Shown here: positions 1-6,743 of the stretch, piece after piece
Layout: each line of letters opens with the position of its first letter
Position numbering within the stretch: position 1 is the stretch's first letter
Source: a virus
DNA: 40,155 nt
Reading direction: 5' to 3' (one strand)
Virus record (IMG/VR): IMGVR_UViG_3300044940_000071
Location: 1 to 40,155 of that record
Program-made: the position numbers and the translations under genes
Notes under the pieces: generated by a model
Databases searched by the model: none
Told to the model about the DNA's origin: nothing
The model's input: the letters and a program-made list of their open reading frames with translations, nothing else

Positions 1-115
1 TTCTGTTAACTCTGAAATAAGATGTGTTCGGAGTTGCATCTTTAAATTTCAATTTCTTTTCTGGAATCAAATTTTGAATCAACTGCTCATTTTGCTTTGC
101 TATTATGATTATCAT
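1..115 (-). CDS. N-terminal part of a conserved phage protein that crosses the circle junction
   Basis: The ATG is at 115-113 and the frame is open to position 1. It encodes 38 codons plus one base, and joined to 40155-39839 it continues in frame with no stop (codon 39 is AAA, Lys). The whole protein would be 143 residues. I do not recognise a function for the N-terminal part, which is charged and Ile-rich (starts MIIIIAKQNEQ). It begins 13 nt after the stop of the 129-344 gene, so it belongs to the same leftward early operon. The alternative is that this is an unrelated short frame cut by the window edge. The exact frame match at the junction makes that unlikely. Confidence 0.75.
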   Translation of the reverse strand, partial: MIIIIAKQNEQLIQNLIPEKKLKFKDATPNTSYFRVNR

Positions 116-128
116 GTTCTTTGTTTAT

Positions 129-344
129 TTACGGTTCAATTATTGTTACCGGAGTAATTCCGAAGTATGGATTAAATTCTGTATCAAAAGGCTTCCAGAT
201 AATTTTGTTCAAATGCCATTCTCTACTGGCATAAGCCAATATCTTATCACAATTCGGACAGCATATCATATCATCTATGTGTCCCGGCTCTCTGTCAATG
301 TTAACAGTAGGGCTTTCAATACAAACGTTGCATTTTAGTTTCAT
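129..344 (-). CDS. Small zinc-ribbon-like protein, 71 aa, unknown function
   Basis: Two CxxC pairs, C5-C8 and C29-C32 (with an extra C28), separated by about 20 residues, suggest a small zinc-binding ribbon. The rest has no motif I recognise. The ATG at 344 is preceded by an A-rich leader with the TTAAACTTAAAAAC sequence that recurs before several genes of this operon. It lies between the 375-578 gene and the junction-crossing gene in the leftward early block. A DNA- or RNA-binding or host-takeover role is possible, but nothing in the sequence decides it. Confidence 0.7.
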   Translation of the reverse strand: MKLKCNVCIESPTVNIDREPGHIDDMICCPNCDKILAYASREWHLNKIIWKPFDTEFNPYFGITPVTIIEP

Positions 345-374
345 ATTGATTTTGTTTTTAAGTTTAGCATTACT

Positions 375-578
375 CTATTCTAACTCAATAACTTGCGCTC
401 CTGCTATTGGGAACATTCTTAAGATTTGAGAGAATTGATAATGATTAACTCTTTCAATGTTATCTCCAACCTGCAATCTTAACCTCGATAACTGCCTTAG
501 TGCCGGTGTATTGTCAATTTTGTTTAAAATAACCTCGTTAGGTATAATTATCTTTATTATCTTTATGTTTCTTTTCAT
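375..578 (-). CDS. Hypothetical protein, 67 aa
   Basis: A short basic, Ile-rich protein starting MKRNIKIIKIIIPNEV. I recognise no domain. The start is the ATG at 578, preceded by the recurring leader TTAAACTTAAAAAC and then CAAAGCAAT directly before the ATG, which supports it as a real gene. It sits in the early leftward operon downstream of the duplicated-domain protein at 663-1166. A compact GC-rich foldable segment (601-660) separates the two. Confidence 0.6.
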   Translation of the reverse strand: MKRNIKIIKIIIPNEVILNKIDNTPALRQLSRLRLQVGDNIERVNHYQFSQILRMFPIAGAQVIELE

Positions 579-600
579 ATTGCTTTGGTTTTTAAGTTTA

Positions 601-660
601 ACTTAGCCAGCAGGGCTGCCTTCGAGGCTACGGCCAGACCCGACCCTGCCGGGAGTGACT
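601..660 (-). other. GC-rich foldable intercistronic element
   Basis: On the minus strand, GGCAGGG (650-644) can pair with CCCTGCT (615-609) as a 7-bp stem ending in a G-U pair. It encloses two small hairpins: CGG-N6-CCG, and GCCT-CGA-AGGC at 628-618. The segment is much richer in GC than its surroundings and lies between the stop of the 663-1166 gene and the start of the 375-578 gene. It could be an RNA processing or stability element, or part of a small structured RNA. No T run follows it, so it is not a classical terminator. Confidence 0.4.
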
Positions 661-662
661 AC

Positions 663-1166
663 CTAATCAACCAGGTCTATCTTGTACCCATGACTATTAT
701 AGTAATGTAAACTTCCGTCCCATAACTCATATACAGCCTTGATGCGGTCAAGGTCGTAATCATCCTCATGTGCGCTATCACCGCCATATACGCAGTTGCT
801 GCCATGTGTACCCTTCTCAGTTATGCCGTAATATCCGGATGAGTAGTCGTATATCTCGAAGTCTTCCTTGTTTACGCAAGCATATTCCGGAAAGGCTTTT
901 GATTTGTTAAAGTTATTAAAGTGGGACTCCGGCTGTATCTCATAACCTGTTCTAAAGATATCATCATAAAGTAGTGTGCCGTCCCATTCATCATAGATTG
1001 ATGTAATCAATTGTAAGTCGTAATCCTCGTCATTGGAATCATCGCCTCCATAGACGCAGGTGCTGCCCTGTGTACCTCTTTGGCATATCCCGTAGCAGCC
1101 AGATGGGAATTGCCAGATTTCGAAATCATTCTTGTTGACTCTGATTGTTGATGGATGTGTTTTCAT
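663..1166 (-). CDS. Protein with two copies of an about 65-residue domain, 167 aa, unknown function
   Basis: The protein is an internal duplication. Residues about 10-75 and 98-162 align closely with an 88-residue offset. Shared landmarks are VNKxDFEI, SGxYGI, GT(Q/H)GSxCVYGGD, a D/E-rich stretch ending DYDL, and Y(D/E)xWDG(T/S)L. I do not recognise the domain. The conserved Cys, Gly and Asp residues could bind a metal or a ligand, but that is inference. The ATG at 1166 follows an A-rich leader ending CAAAGCAAT. It is part of the early leftward operon between two unknown genes. Confidence 0.75.
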   Translation of the reverse strand: MKTHPSTIRVNKNDFEIWQFPSGCYGICQRGTQGSTCVYGGDDSNDEDYDLQLITSIYDEWDGTLLYDDIFRTGYEIQPESHFNNFNKSKAFPEYACVNKEDFEIYDYSSGYYGITEKGTHGSNCVYGGDSAHEDDYDLDRIKAVYELWDGSLHYYNSHGYKIDLVD

Positions 1167-1198
1167 ATTGCTTTGTTTTTTTAATTGTTTAACATGAT

Positions 1199-1618
1199 TT
1201 AAATAGTTGCCAAGAATGCATTAACCGCTTCAGCAGTGTACTTCTTTGAAAAGTGCTGACTTCTGTAAGGATTGCCATAGGTGTTTAACCACTTGCCGAA
1301 AGCTGTCATCTTGCGTAGCCTGATAATAGGCTCTAATACCTCTGCCGATGCTGTTAGGTTGGCCTGTTTCTTAGCTTCGCTCTCCTCTCTCTTCTGGTCT
1401 TTCTTTACCTCGTCATTAAGGAAGAAGAGCTTCCATTGACGTTCCAGTTCCTTATCACCGGCAAGGATTGCACGTACAATTGCATTATGATGTTCGCTGC
1501 GCCTTATAGCTTCCTGCATTCCTATTGCCTCAATATCATAGTCATGCTCAGTCTTATAGCGCATGAACTTATTAAATCTTTCCTTTGCGTTTTTAATTTG
1601 ATTTTCTGTGTATTTCAT
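1199..1618 (-). CDS. Hypothetical charged, helical protein, 139 aa
   Basis: A Lys/Glu-rich, probably helical protein starting MKYTENQIKNAKERFNKFMR. I recognise no family. It is the first gene after a strong promoter: TATATTTG at 1652-1645 with TTTG 21 nt further upstream. The ATG at 1618 is preceded by the recurring leader GTTAAACTTAAAAAAC. It may head a transcription unit that covers the small genes at 1166-129 and the junction-crossing gene. Confidence 0.7.
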   Translation of the reverse strand: MKYTENQIKNAKERFNKFMRYKTEHDYDIEAIGMQEAIRRSEHHNAIVRAILAGDKELERQWKLFFLNDEVKKDQKREESEAKKQANLTASAEVLEPIIRLRKMTAFGKWLNTYGNPYRSQHFSKKYTAEAVNAFLATI

Positions 1619-1644
1619 AACTTCGTTTTTTAAGTTTAACGATG

Positions 1645-1704
1645 CAAATATAAAATGCCTCTTAAATAAGCTCCAAATTTAAAATGTTAAAATTTTGTTA
1701 AAAT
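1645..1704 (-). promoter_or_regulatory. Bacteroidota-type promoter with 11-bp-spaced operator pair
   Basis: On the minus strand the -7 element TATATTTG (1652-1645) matches TAnnTTTG exactly, and TTTG (1677-1674) lies 21 nt upstream of it. Just further upstream, on the plus strand, TGTTAAAA occurs twice (1685-1692 and 1696-1703), 11 bp apart, so both copies face the same side of the helix. Identically spaced pairs occur at 6236/6247 and 6314/6325. The promoter drives the 1199-1618 gene and probably those after it. Confidence 0.65.
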
Positions 1705-1725
1705 TTGTAATCATTTGTTTTTCAA

Positions 1726-2001
1726 TTAGTTAGACAGCCGTAAATAGTCCAAAAAATCCATTTTTCCGGCCGAAATTTCCGAAAGTACACGCTTATCAAC
1801 CTTCAATGATTCGGCAAGCGCATTCTGTTTAGTCTCGGAAAGCTCGCTGAAGTTCAATATCGAACTCTGAACAATTGCACGGCTGATGCCATACTTGCGT
1901 GCAATTTGTTGAAGCGTTGTTCCGTTGTGCTTTGCAATCAGCATTGTTGTCTTTAAGATTTGTGATTTGCTCATCTTTTTTTTGGTCATAAGTTTATTCA
2001 T
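1726..2001 (-). CDS. Small helix-turn-helix protein, possible phage regulator, 91 aa
   Basis: Residues about 30-52 (LQQIARKYGISRAIVQS) look like a helix-turn-helix, and a basic N-terminus (KKKMSKSQ) precedes it. No enzymatic motif is seen. The ATG at 2001 overlaps the end of the 1994-2671 gene by 8 nt, so translation is probably coupled. The gene ends just upstream of the promoter at 1645-1704 and its repeat pair, so it may act on that site. It could instead be a replication accessory protein. Family unassigned. Confidence 0.65.
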   Translation of the reverse strand: MNKLMTKKKMSKSQILKTTMLIAKHNGTTLQQIARKYGISRAIVQSSILNFSELSETKQNALAESLKVDKRVLSEISAGKMDFLDYLRLSN

Positions 2002-2671
2002 TTATTTTTGGCTTAAAGTGTTCTGTGATTATTGCTTTTGCAGCGTGCATTCTGATATAATTGCCGCTATTAATCTTCTGAATGATTTCTAACTTTTCTT
2101 CACGACTGGCAGCAATCTGCGAAATATGTTCCAATCTGGTAACTTCTTCTTCCTGTCTTTGAATATAATGCTCACTATCAATAATTCCTACCTCAATCAT
2201 ATATTCAATACAGGCAATCCAATTGTATCCAACAGGAAGCTGCTTATTCTTTTCAATCATCTCAATCAAGGCTTCATACCATTGCCTGCTGCTCTGTTTA
2301 GGCTGTTCGGTCAGCTTTTCTTTCATTACTGCATTTTGCTGCTGCGCAATCTGAAGACTTTGTCTTTTGCGGTCGTATTTATTAACCACATGAGCAACCA
2401 GGCGAAGGTTAAATGTTAAGTTCTTTGGCGTAAATACTGTTATTATTCCTGCCGTAAAAAGTTCAAATGCAAAGCGGATTTCATTGAGCGACATCTTAGG
2501 AGCAATGAAGGTTAGATACTTTATGATTTGCTTCATGGCTTCTTCCGATGGCAGTTCTTCAATACCATTGTTTTCAATTATTCCGGCAACAATCTCACGG
2601 AACTCCCTGCCTGTAAACGTGCCTCTAAGTTCGTTTGCGTATTGAAGTATCATTTCATTAACTTTCTGCAT
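1994..2671 (-). CDS. Probable replication accessory protein, 225 aa
   Basis: The N-terminal half is helical, with a region I associate with accessory proteins in Bacteroidota phage replication modules (SLNEIRFAFELFTAGII, about residues 60-76). The C-terminal half is a Glu/Gln-rich probable coiled coil. There is no Walker motif, so it is not a complete helicase or a typical AAA+ loader. The start overlaps the end of the 2658-3380 replication gene by 14 nt. That tight coupling is the main reason for suggesting a role as helicase loader or partner. Function is inferred, not shown. Confidence 0.6.
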   Translation of the reverse strand: MQKVNEMILQYANELRGTFTGREFREIVAGIIENNGIEELPSEEAMKQIIKYLTFIAPKMSLNEIRFAFELFTAGIITVFTPKNLTFNLRLVAHVVNKYDRKRQSLQIAQQQNAVMKEKLTEQPKQSSRQWYEALIEMIEKNKQLPVGYNWIACIEYMIEVGIIDSEHYIQRQEEEVTRLEHISQIAASREEKLEIIQKINSGNYIRMHAAKAIITEHFKPKINE

Positions 2672-3380
2672 TGATGAATGATTTAAGTCTGTCTGTGTTC
2701 TTTTGCTTTAACTCTATCTGCTTGTTCAGCGGAAAGAAGTCAAGCCAGCGGCTTTTTACGGAGCGTTCAATAATCAGTAGTGCCTTCTGCGGGTCGCCTG
2801 CCGAAAGGCGGTTCAGTGTCTTAATTAGTAGTTCAATGGCATATTCCGTTGCAGGCTTCTTCCAGATGATTCTTTCGGACAGGAATTTTTTAAATGCCAT
2901 ATCCACCTCCTCGTTTTCAAAGTATTTACCGGAAACTATCTGCATAGTATCAGGAATCTTTTTCTCTCTTTTTTGCCGTTTCTGTTTCGGTTTTGGTGCT
3001 TCAGGCAATTCAAACTGCTCGTCTTTTACATCTTCAAAATTTATATTTATGTTTCCTTCCTTCAATAAGCCTTCAATTTTCAGCTTCCTGATGATTGGCT
3101 GGTGTGGTTTGCAGCTTTCTGAAAGATTGCCGTAGCGGAGTTCTATGTAGCCTTTTACATAGAAAGTATTTTTCTTAAATTCGTAAAGTTGTTCGTCAAG
3201 CATAGTTAGTATTTTTTTATTAATAGTTCCTTTGCAATGAAGTGAAGCAAGGCGGTAGTTGGCTTTCCAGATTCCGCACTTGTCGCAATTTGTCAGGATA
3301 TAAAACCAAAGCAACTTTACCCTTGCCGGGAGTTTCATAAACCACTGCTGCTGCCATAGGTCGGAAAGTTTGTTTAACAT
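2658..3380 (-). CDS. Phage replication protein with DnaD/O-like N-terminal domain, 240 aa
   Basis: The N-terminus (WFMKLPARVKLLWFYILTN, about residues 13-31, with CDKCGIWKANYRLAS after it) resembles the winged-helix domain of phage replisome organisers, which bind the origin and recruit the host helicase. A Lys-rich linker (KPKQKRQKREKKIPD) joins it to a helical C-terminal domain. It lies downstream of the recombination genes and directly before its probable accessory gene, as in many phage replication modules. No polymerase or primase is seen in the genome, so replication probably depends on host enzymes. Confidence 0.65.
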   Translation of the reverse strand: MLNKLSDLWQQQWFMKLPARVKLLWFYILTNCDKCGIWKANYRLASLHCKGTINKKILTMLDEQLYEFKKNTFYVKGYIELRYGNLSESCKPHQPIIRKLKIEGLLKEGNININFEDVKDEQFELPEAPKPKQKRQKREKKIPDTMQIVSGKYFENEEVDMAFKKFLSERIIWKKPATEYAIELLIKTLNRLSAGDPQKALLIIERSVKSRWLDFFPLNKQIELKQKNTDRLKSFINAES

Positions 3381-3383
3381 TTA

Positions 3384-3755
3384 TCATCTTTCTGTTTGCT
3401 TTTCAAAATACTCTTTTGCTTTTGGACAGTTATTTATTAACCATATTATATCCATTTGGTCGGGATTCAAAGACATGTAATACTCAAACCATTCATCCGT
3501 CTGCGCTTTCTTGCAGTTTGCAATAAACCAGGAGACATTCTCATAGCTCGGATTTAATGACTTGTAGTACTCAAACCATTCTTCAGTTTGAGCTTTTTCA
3601 CATTTTCTAATCAGCCATGAAACATGCCAGTAATGATTTCCATACTTTTCGATTTTTTCACCGGCATCAAATTCTCCTTCTGGAATTTTGTAATAATCAG
3701 AACACGGTTTTTCCAATAGGTCTTGTTTTGTGATGATTAATTTAGGAGGTTTCAT
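3384..3755 (-). CDS. 29-residue-repeat protein, short paralogue, 123 aa
   Basis: The N-terminal segment (PKLIITKQDLL, then GEFDAGEKI) is shared with the neighbouring 3763-4308 protein. Two full 29-residue repeats follow, each starting C(E/K)KAQT and containing EWFEYYxSLNP and a WLIxN-like end. A degenerate last unit begins CPKAKEYF. The repeat pattern suggests a solenoid of two helices per unit. I know no function for it. It is one of two tandem paralogues with different repeat numbers, placed between the replication protein and the exonuclease. The start is fixed by alignment to its paralogue (MKPPKLIITK). Confidence 0.75.
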   Translation of the reverse strand: MKPPKLIITKQDLLEKPCSDYYKIPEGEFDAGEKIEKYGNHYWHVSWLIRKCEKAQTEEWFEYYKSLNPSYENVSWFIANCKKAQTDEWFEYYMSLNPDQMDIIWLINNCPKAKEYFEKQTER

Positions 3756-3762
3756 ATTAATT

Positions 3763-4308
3763 CTATTTTTTAAATAAGTTTAGAAAGTATTTTTCTGCTT
3801 TTGGACAAACAGCCATTAGGTATCCGATATACCAATCATTAGGCTTTAATGACCTGTAATACTCAAACCATTTCTTAGTTTGTGCTTTTTTACAGACTGA
3901 AATTAACCGTGCGACATCCTTATAATCCGGCTTTAATGATTTGTAGTAATTAAACCACTCCTCTGTCTGTGCTTTTTTGCAGCATGCAATCAACCATCCG
4001 ACATTTAAATAATTAGGTTTTAATGACTTGTAATATTCGAACCACTCCTCTGTCTGTGTTTTTTCACAGTTTACAATCAATCTGGAGACAAATTCATAGT
4101 CTGGATTTAGTGATTTAAAACAATCGAACCACTCCTTTGTCTGTGCTTTTTTGCAGTTTATAATTAACCATAAAACATCGTCAATATCACCTTTGTGTCT
4201 TTTAATTTCCTCTCCAGCATCAAATTCTCCATCTGGTAGGTCGTTGTAATCATCGCAAGGTTCTGTAAGAAGGTCTTTTTTAGTAATGATAAGTTTAGGT
4301 AGCTTCAT
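3763..4308 (-). CDS. 29-residue-repeat protein, long paralogue, 181 aa
   Basis: After a 51-residue N-terminal segment (MKLPKLIITKKDLL, GEFDAGEEI) there are four full repeats at residues about 52-80, 81-109, 110-138 and 139-167. A degenerate unit starting CPKAEKYF ends the protein. The consensus unit is CxKAQTxxWFxYYKSLxPxYxxVxxLIxx. I choose the ATG at 4308 rather than an upstream in-frame TTG at 4332. It aligns with the start of the short paralogue and is preceded by an A-rich leader (AAATAAAGAAGAT). Function unknown. The repeat number differs from the paralogue (four against two), which suggests expansion by recombination. Confidence 0.75.
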   Translation of the reverse strand: MKLPKLIITKKDLLTEPCDDYNDLPDGEFDAGEEIKRHKGDIDDVLWLIINCKKAQTKEWFDCFKSLNPDYEFVSRLIVNCEKTQTEEWFEYYKSLKPNYLNVGWLIACCKKAQTEEWFNYYKSLKPDYKDVARLISVCKKAQTKKWFEYYRSLKPNDWYIGYLMAVCPKAEKYFLNLFKK

Positions 4309-4315
4309 ATCTTCT

Positions 4316-5122
4316 TTATTTAAAAAGTTCAATTCCTTTATCTAATAACTCTCCGGCTTTAATCACCTTTTCTTTAAGCAATTCTTTATCTTCCTGCGGA
4401 ACAGTAAATTCAATAAGAATTACATTATTCAGCTTTGATTCATCGGGCAAGTGAGGAAGTTTTTCGGCTTCCGACATCCAGAAGCGATAATACCGGCTTT
4501 TATCTTCCTCGTCCATAGAATACAGCATTTCCTTTATCTTTTCAATTTCATTTCTAAAAGGCATGTAAACGATAAACTCAATTACATCTATTCCGGTTAT
4601 GCAGGCATTGCTTACCATCTGCCAATAATACTTCTCACCGTCTTTATGATTGTTTCTGATATGCCGGATGGCTTCAATTCCTGTTAAACCTAAGATTTCC
4701 GGAAGTGAAAACGTTGCAAATGATTTGCGTGTATAAGGACATTTCAATTCAACAAGTTTCTTTTTGTTTTCAGCTTCATGTTTAAAAGCGTCCGGGCTGC
4801 CTGACCAGATATGACCTAATTCAGGATGAAGGAAAGTAACATCGCCAAGCAATTCGTACTGCTCGGAAAGTATGTTTTCAAAGACGTGTTTTTCACATAG
4901 CGAACCCCAATTCGTTTCCTGGCTGTCAGTGTCGGTTACGAGAGTTGCTCCTATTAACTTCTCAAGGTACTTTTCCTGAATATACGGAATGCCTTCCGTT
5001 TTACTAAACTCACTATTCTTTTCTCTGCCTTGTTTCATCAGTCGGTATATCTGGCTCGAAGTAAACCTGCCAAACCTCAATTTTTCAAATGTTTGCTGAA
5101 TTGTTTCCATTTGTTTGTTCAT
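4316..5122 (-). CDS. YqaJ-type phage exonuclease, 268 aa
   Basis: This is a PD-(D/E)xK nuclease of the YqaJ viral recombinase group, which chews one strand of double-stranded ends for the RecT partner. The active site shows as GSPDAF (about residues 107-112) followed by LVELKCPYT (about 122-130), giving the D...ExK triad. YYWQMVSNACITG near residue 165 fits the helical Gln motif of the family. The gene overlaps the end of recT by 38 nt, the usual pairing of a single-strand annealing protein with its exonuclease. Length is typical. Confidence 0.85.
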   Translation of the reverse strand: MNKQMETIQQTFEKLRFGRFTSSQIYRLMKQGREKNSEFSKTEGIPYIQEKYLEKLIGATLVTDTDSQETNWGSLCEKHVFENILSEQYELLGDVTFLHPELGHIWSGSPDAFKHEAENKKKLVELKCPYTRKSFATFSLPEILGLTGIEAIRHIRNNHKDGEKYYWQMVSNACITGIDVIEFIVYMPFRNEIEKIKEMLYSMDEEDKSRYYRFWMSEAEKLPHLPDESKLNNVILIEFTVPQEDKELLKEKVIKAGELLDKGIELFK

Positions 5123-6008
5123 TTAAGATTCTTAATGCTTTTGTGTATGATTTTACTTCTTTGTTGTCTATGATTCTTTTTACCGCCTGCTTCTTGCTTT
5201 CTGTAAGGTTTTCTTTCTTTTCTTCAAATTCCTTCTGAAGCATCTCATGGCTGACTTCCTGAACTTCGTAGTTGTCAATGTAAAACATATCCTCGTTATC
5301 ATGGTCAAAAACCACTGCCTGGTCGTACATAATAGCTTTTTGTAATTCAAGTGAAAGTGGCGACCATTTGGCAAGTAAAAGTTTAAGTACGGTTTTCATA
5401 GACATTGCGTGTTTGTCGTCATTCCATTTTCCAAAGCCTTTTGCGTAGGATTTACTGTATTTAGTTGCATGCTTTTCAAGTTCAGCAACGGTCATGTAAA
5501 ACTGTTTTTCAAAACCGTTTTTGAGTTTGAAATACGAAACATATCCAATAACAAGCAACGGTTCTCTCTCCTCACGGCTCTTCCATTGAAACTTTATCTC
5601 TCCTGTTAACCGGTTTTCTTCAATCAATTCACCTTGCCTTACGTCAGTAGCATTGATATTAAGAAACATTCCGCTTCTGTGAGCAAGCTGAATAAAACCT
5701 TTATATCCTAATTGAAACTGCGCATACGTCTGTCCTGTCTTGTAGTCATCATAACCTATGATGTAAGCATGACCGAGATTAGGATTGACGTTAAGATTGA
5801 AGACCGCTGCCGTGAGTGCTGCTCCGTAGAGTGATTGCTGATTACATTTTTGCAGCTTTGTATCATTGGCAACAATCTGCATGACCGTACTGAGAAACGC
5901 CCGGTAATTGTTTCCGATTACTTCCTGAAATTTCTTCTGCACGTCTTCACGCTCGAAGAACTTAACTGCGCTGGTTTCCGCTTTGATTATTTGAACTGTT
6001 TTTTCCAT
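5085..6008 (-). CDS. recT: RecT-family single-strand annealing protein, 307 aa
   Basis: This is a RecT-type annealing protein that coats single-stranded DNA and anneals homologous strands. Clear family signatures are SLYGAALTAAVFNLNVNPNL (about residues 60-79), AYIIGY, AQFQLGYKGFIQLAHRSG (about 95-112) and MSMKTVLKLLLAKW near residue 203. The C-terminal third is charged and less conserved, as usual. The gene is the first of the leftward early block and starts at the edge of the 735-bp non-coding region. It is followed by its exonuclease partner. The ATG at 6008 needs no adjustment. Confidence 0.92.
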   Translation of the reverse strand: MEKTVQIIKAETSAVKFFEREDVQKKFQEVIGNNYRAFLSTVMQIVANDTKLQKCNQQSLYGAALTAAVFNLNVNPNLGHAYIIGYDDYKTGQTYAQFQLGYKGFIQLAHRSGMFLNINATDVRQGELIEENRLTGEIKFQWKSREEREPLLVIGYVSYFKLKNGFEKQFYMTVAELEKHATKYSKSYAKGFGKWNDDKHAMSMKTVLKLLLAKWSPLSLELQKAIMYDQAVVFDHDNEDMFYIDNYEVQEVSHEMLQKEFEEKKENLTESKKQAVKRIIDNKEVKSYTKALRILNEQTNGNNSANI

Positions 6009-6235
6009 GAGTTGATGGTTTTAAATTTTCGCCAAATTAAATTACTAAATGAATAAGTTTAACGCAAGTCAAAAGATATTTTCTTAAATTAGAAATTGGC
6101 ATTTGATTTCCAAACGTTTTAAATTTTTACGGCACTTCCGATAACATTTTAAAACTCCGCATTAAGGTCTGAAGCCTTAAATAAGAAAATTTTTTACCCT
6201 AAAATCATAACCATTTCATTTTCAAAATTTTAATG

Positions 6236-6332
6236 TGTTAAAATTGTGTTAAAATTTTTTGAGTGTTTTTAATAGGCAAAACTTGTAATTAGTTCGGAAT
6301 CAAACTTTTAAAATGTTAAAAATGTGTTAAAA
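6236..6332 (+). repeat. Two pairs of TGTTAAAA, each pair spaced 11 bp
   Basis: TGTTAAAA occurs at 6236-6243 and 6247-6254, and again at 6314-6321 and 6325-6332. Within each pair the starts are exactly 11 bp apart. A third pair with the same spacing is upstream of the 1618 gene (1685 and 1696). In such AT-rich DNA a single 8-mer is not striking, but three pairs with identical spacing in control regions suggest operators for a dimeric regulator. Confidence 0.55.
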
Positions 6333-6406
6333 TGAGGCTTCCGGAGCAAAATTTTTCCTATATATATTATATTATTTTTAAAAAAAATAGAAGATAGATT
6401 ATTATC

Positions 6407-6466
6407 AGTAATACTAAATAACATTAGTAAGACTAAGTAATTCTTCTTATACGATAGTAATTCTAA
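6407..6466 (+). repeat. Iteron-like array AGTAAnnCTAA
   Basis: Three 11-mers, AGTAATACTAA (6407-6417), AGTAAGACTAA (6426-6436) and AGTAATTCTAA (6456-6466), plus a partial copy AGTAATTCT at 6436-6444. The starts are 19, 10 and 20 bp apart, close to whole helical turns. Such phased short repeats beside AT-rich DNA are typical of initiator-binding iterons. The candidate binder is the 2658-3380 protein, by inference only. Confidence 0.55.
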
Positions 6467-6743
6467 TTAAAGAGTTGAAGTTTATTTTTTTTAATTAAGA
6501 ATAAAATTAAAAAAGCAAAATTTTTTTAAAAACTGCACAGCGAAAACAAAAATAAAAAGCCGGAATCCGTTTAAAATCTTAAGCAGGTTGCGTTATTTTA
6601 TGCCGAGTAATGTTATTCCTTGTTCGAGAAAAAATCGTTCGTTATATCAAATTTAAAACAGTCTTTTAAAATTCTTTCTTAATTAAGAGTTCCGTAATTT
6701 TATCTGTAAGAATTTTTCTTTCTTTGCGTAAAGTAACTTAACC

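Larger units (their letters stand above)
6009..6743. other. 735-bp AT-rich divergent intergenic region, candidate origin and early control region
   Basis: No gene is visible here on either strand. The region separates leftward recT from the rightward ruvC-like gene. It holds two pairs of 11-bp-spaced TGTTAAAA (6236-6332), an array of AGTAAnnCTAA repeats (6407-6466), and very AT-rich tracts (about 6361-6400 and 6481-6535) that could unwind easily. A weak -7-like sequence, TTTCTTTG, lies about 20 nt upstream of the 6744 ATG. Repeats plus AT-rich DNA next to replication genes suggest an origin. This is inference from layout. Confidence 0.6.

Noticed and set aside
595-660. HDV-like (theta-type) ribozyme at 601-660
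   Set aside because: A 7-bp P1 with a G-U end and the sequence GGCTAAG fit the idea, but the P2 3' strand is not found in the AT-rich sequence that follows. I keep it only as a folded element.
4309-4332. TTG start for the long 29-residue-repeat protein
   Set aside because: The paralogue aligns from MKPPKLIITK, so the ATG at 4308 is the natural start.
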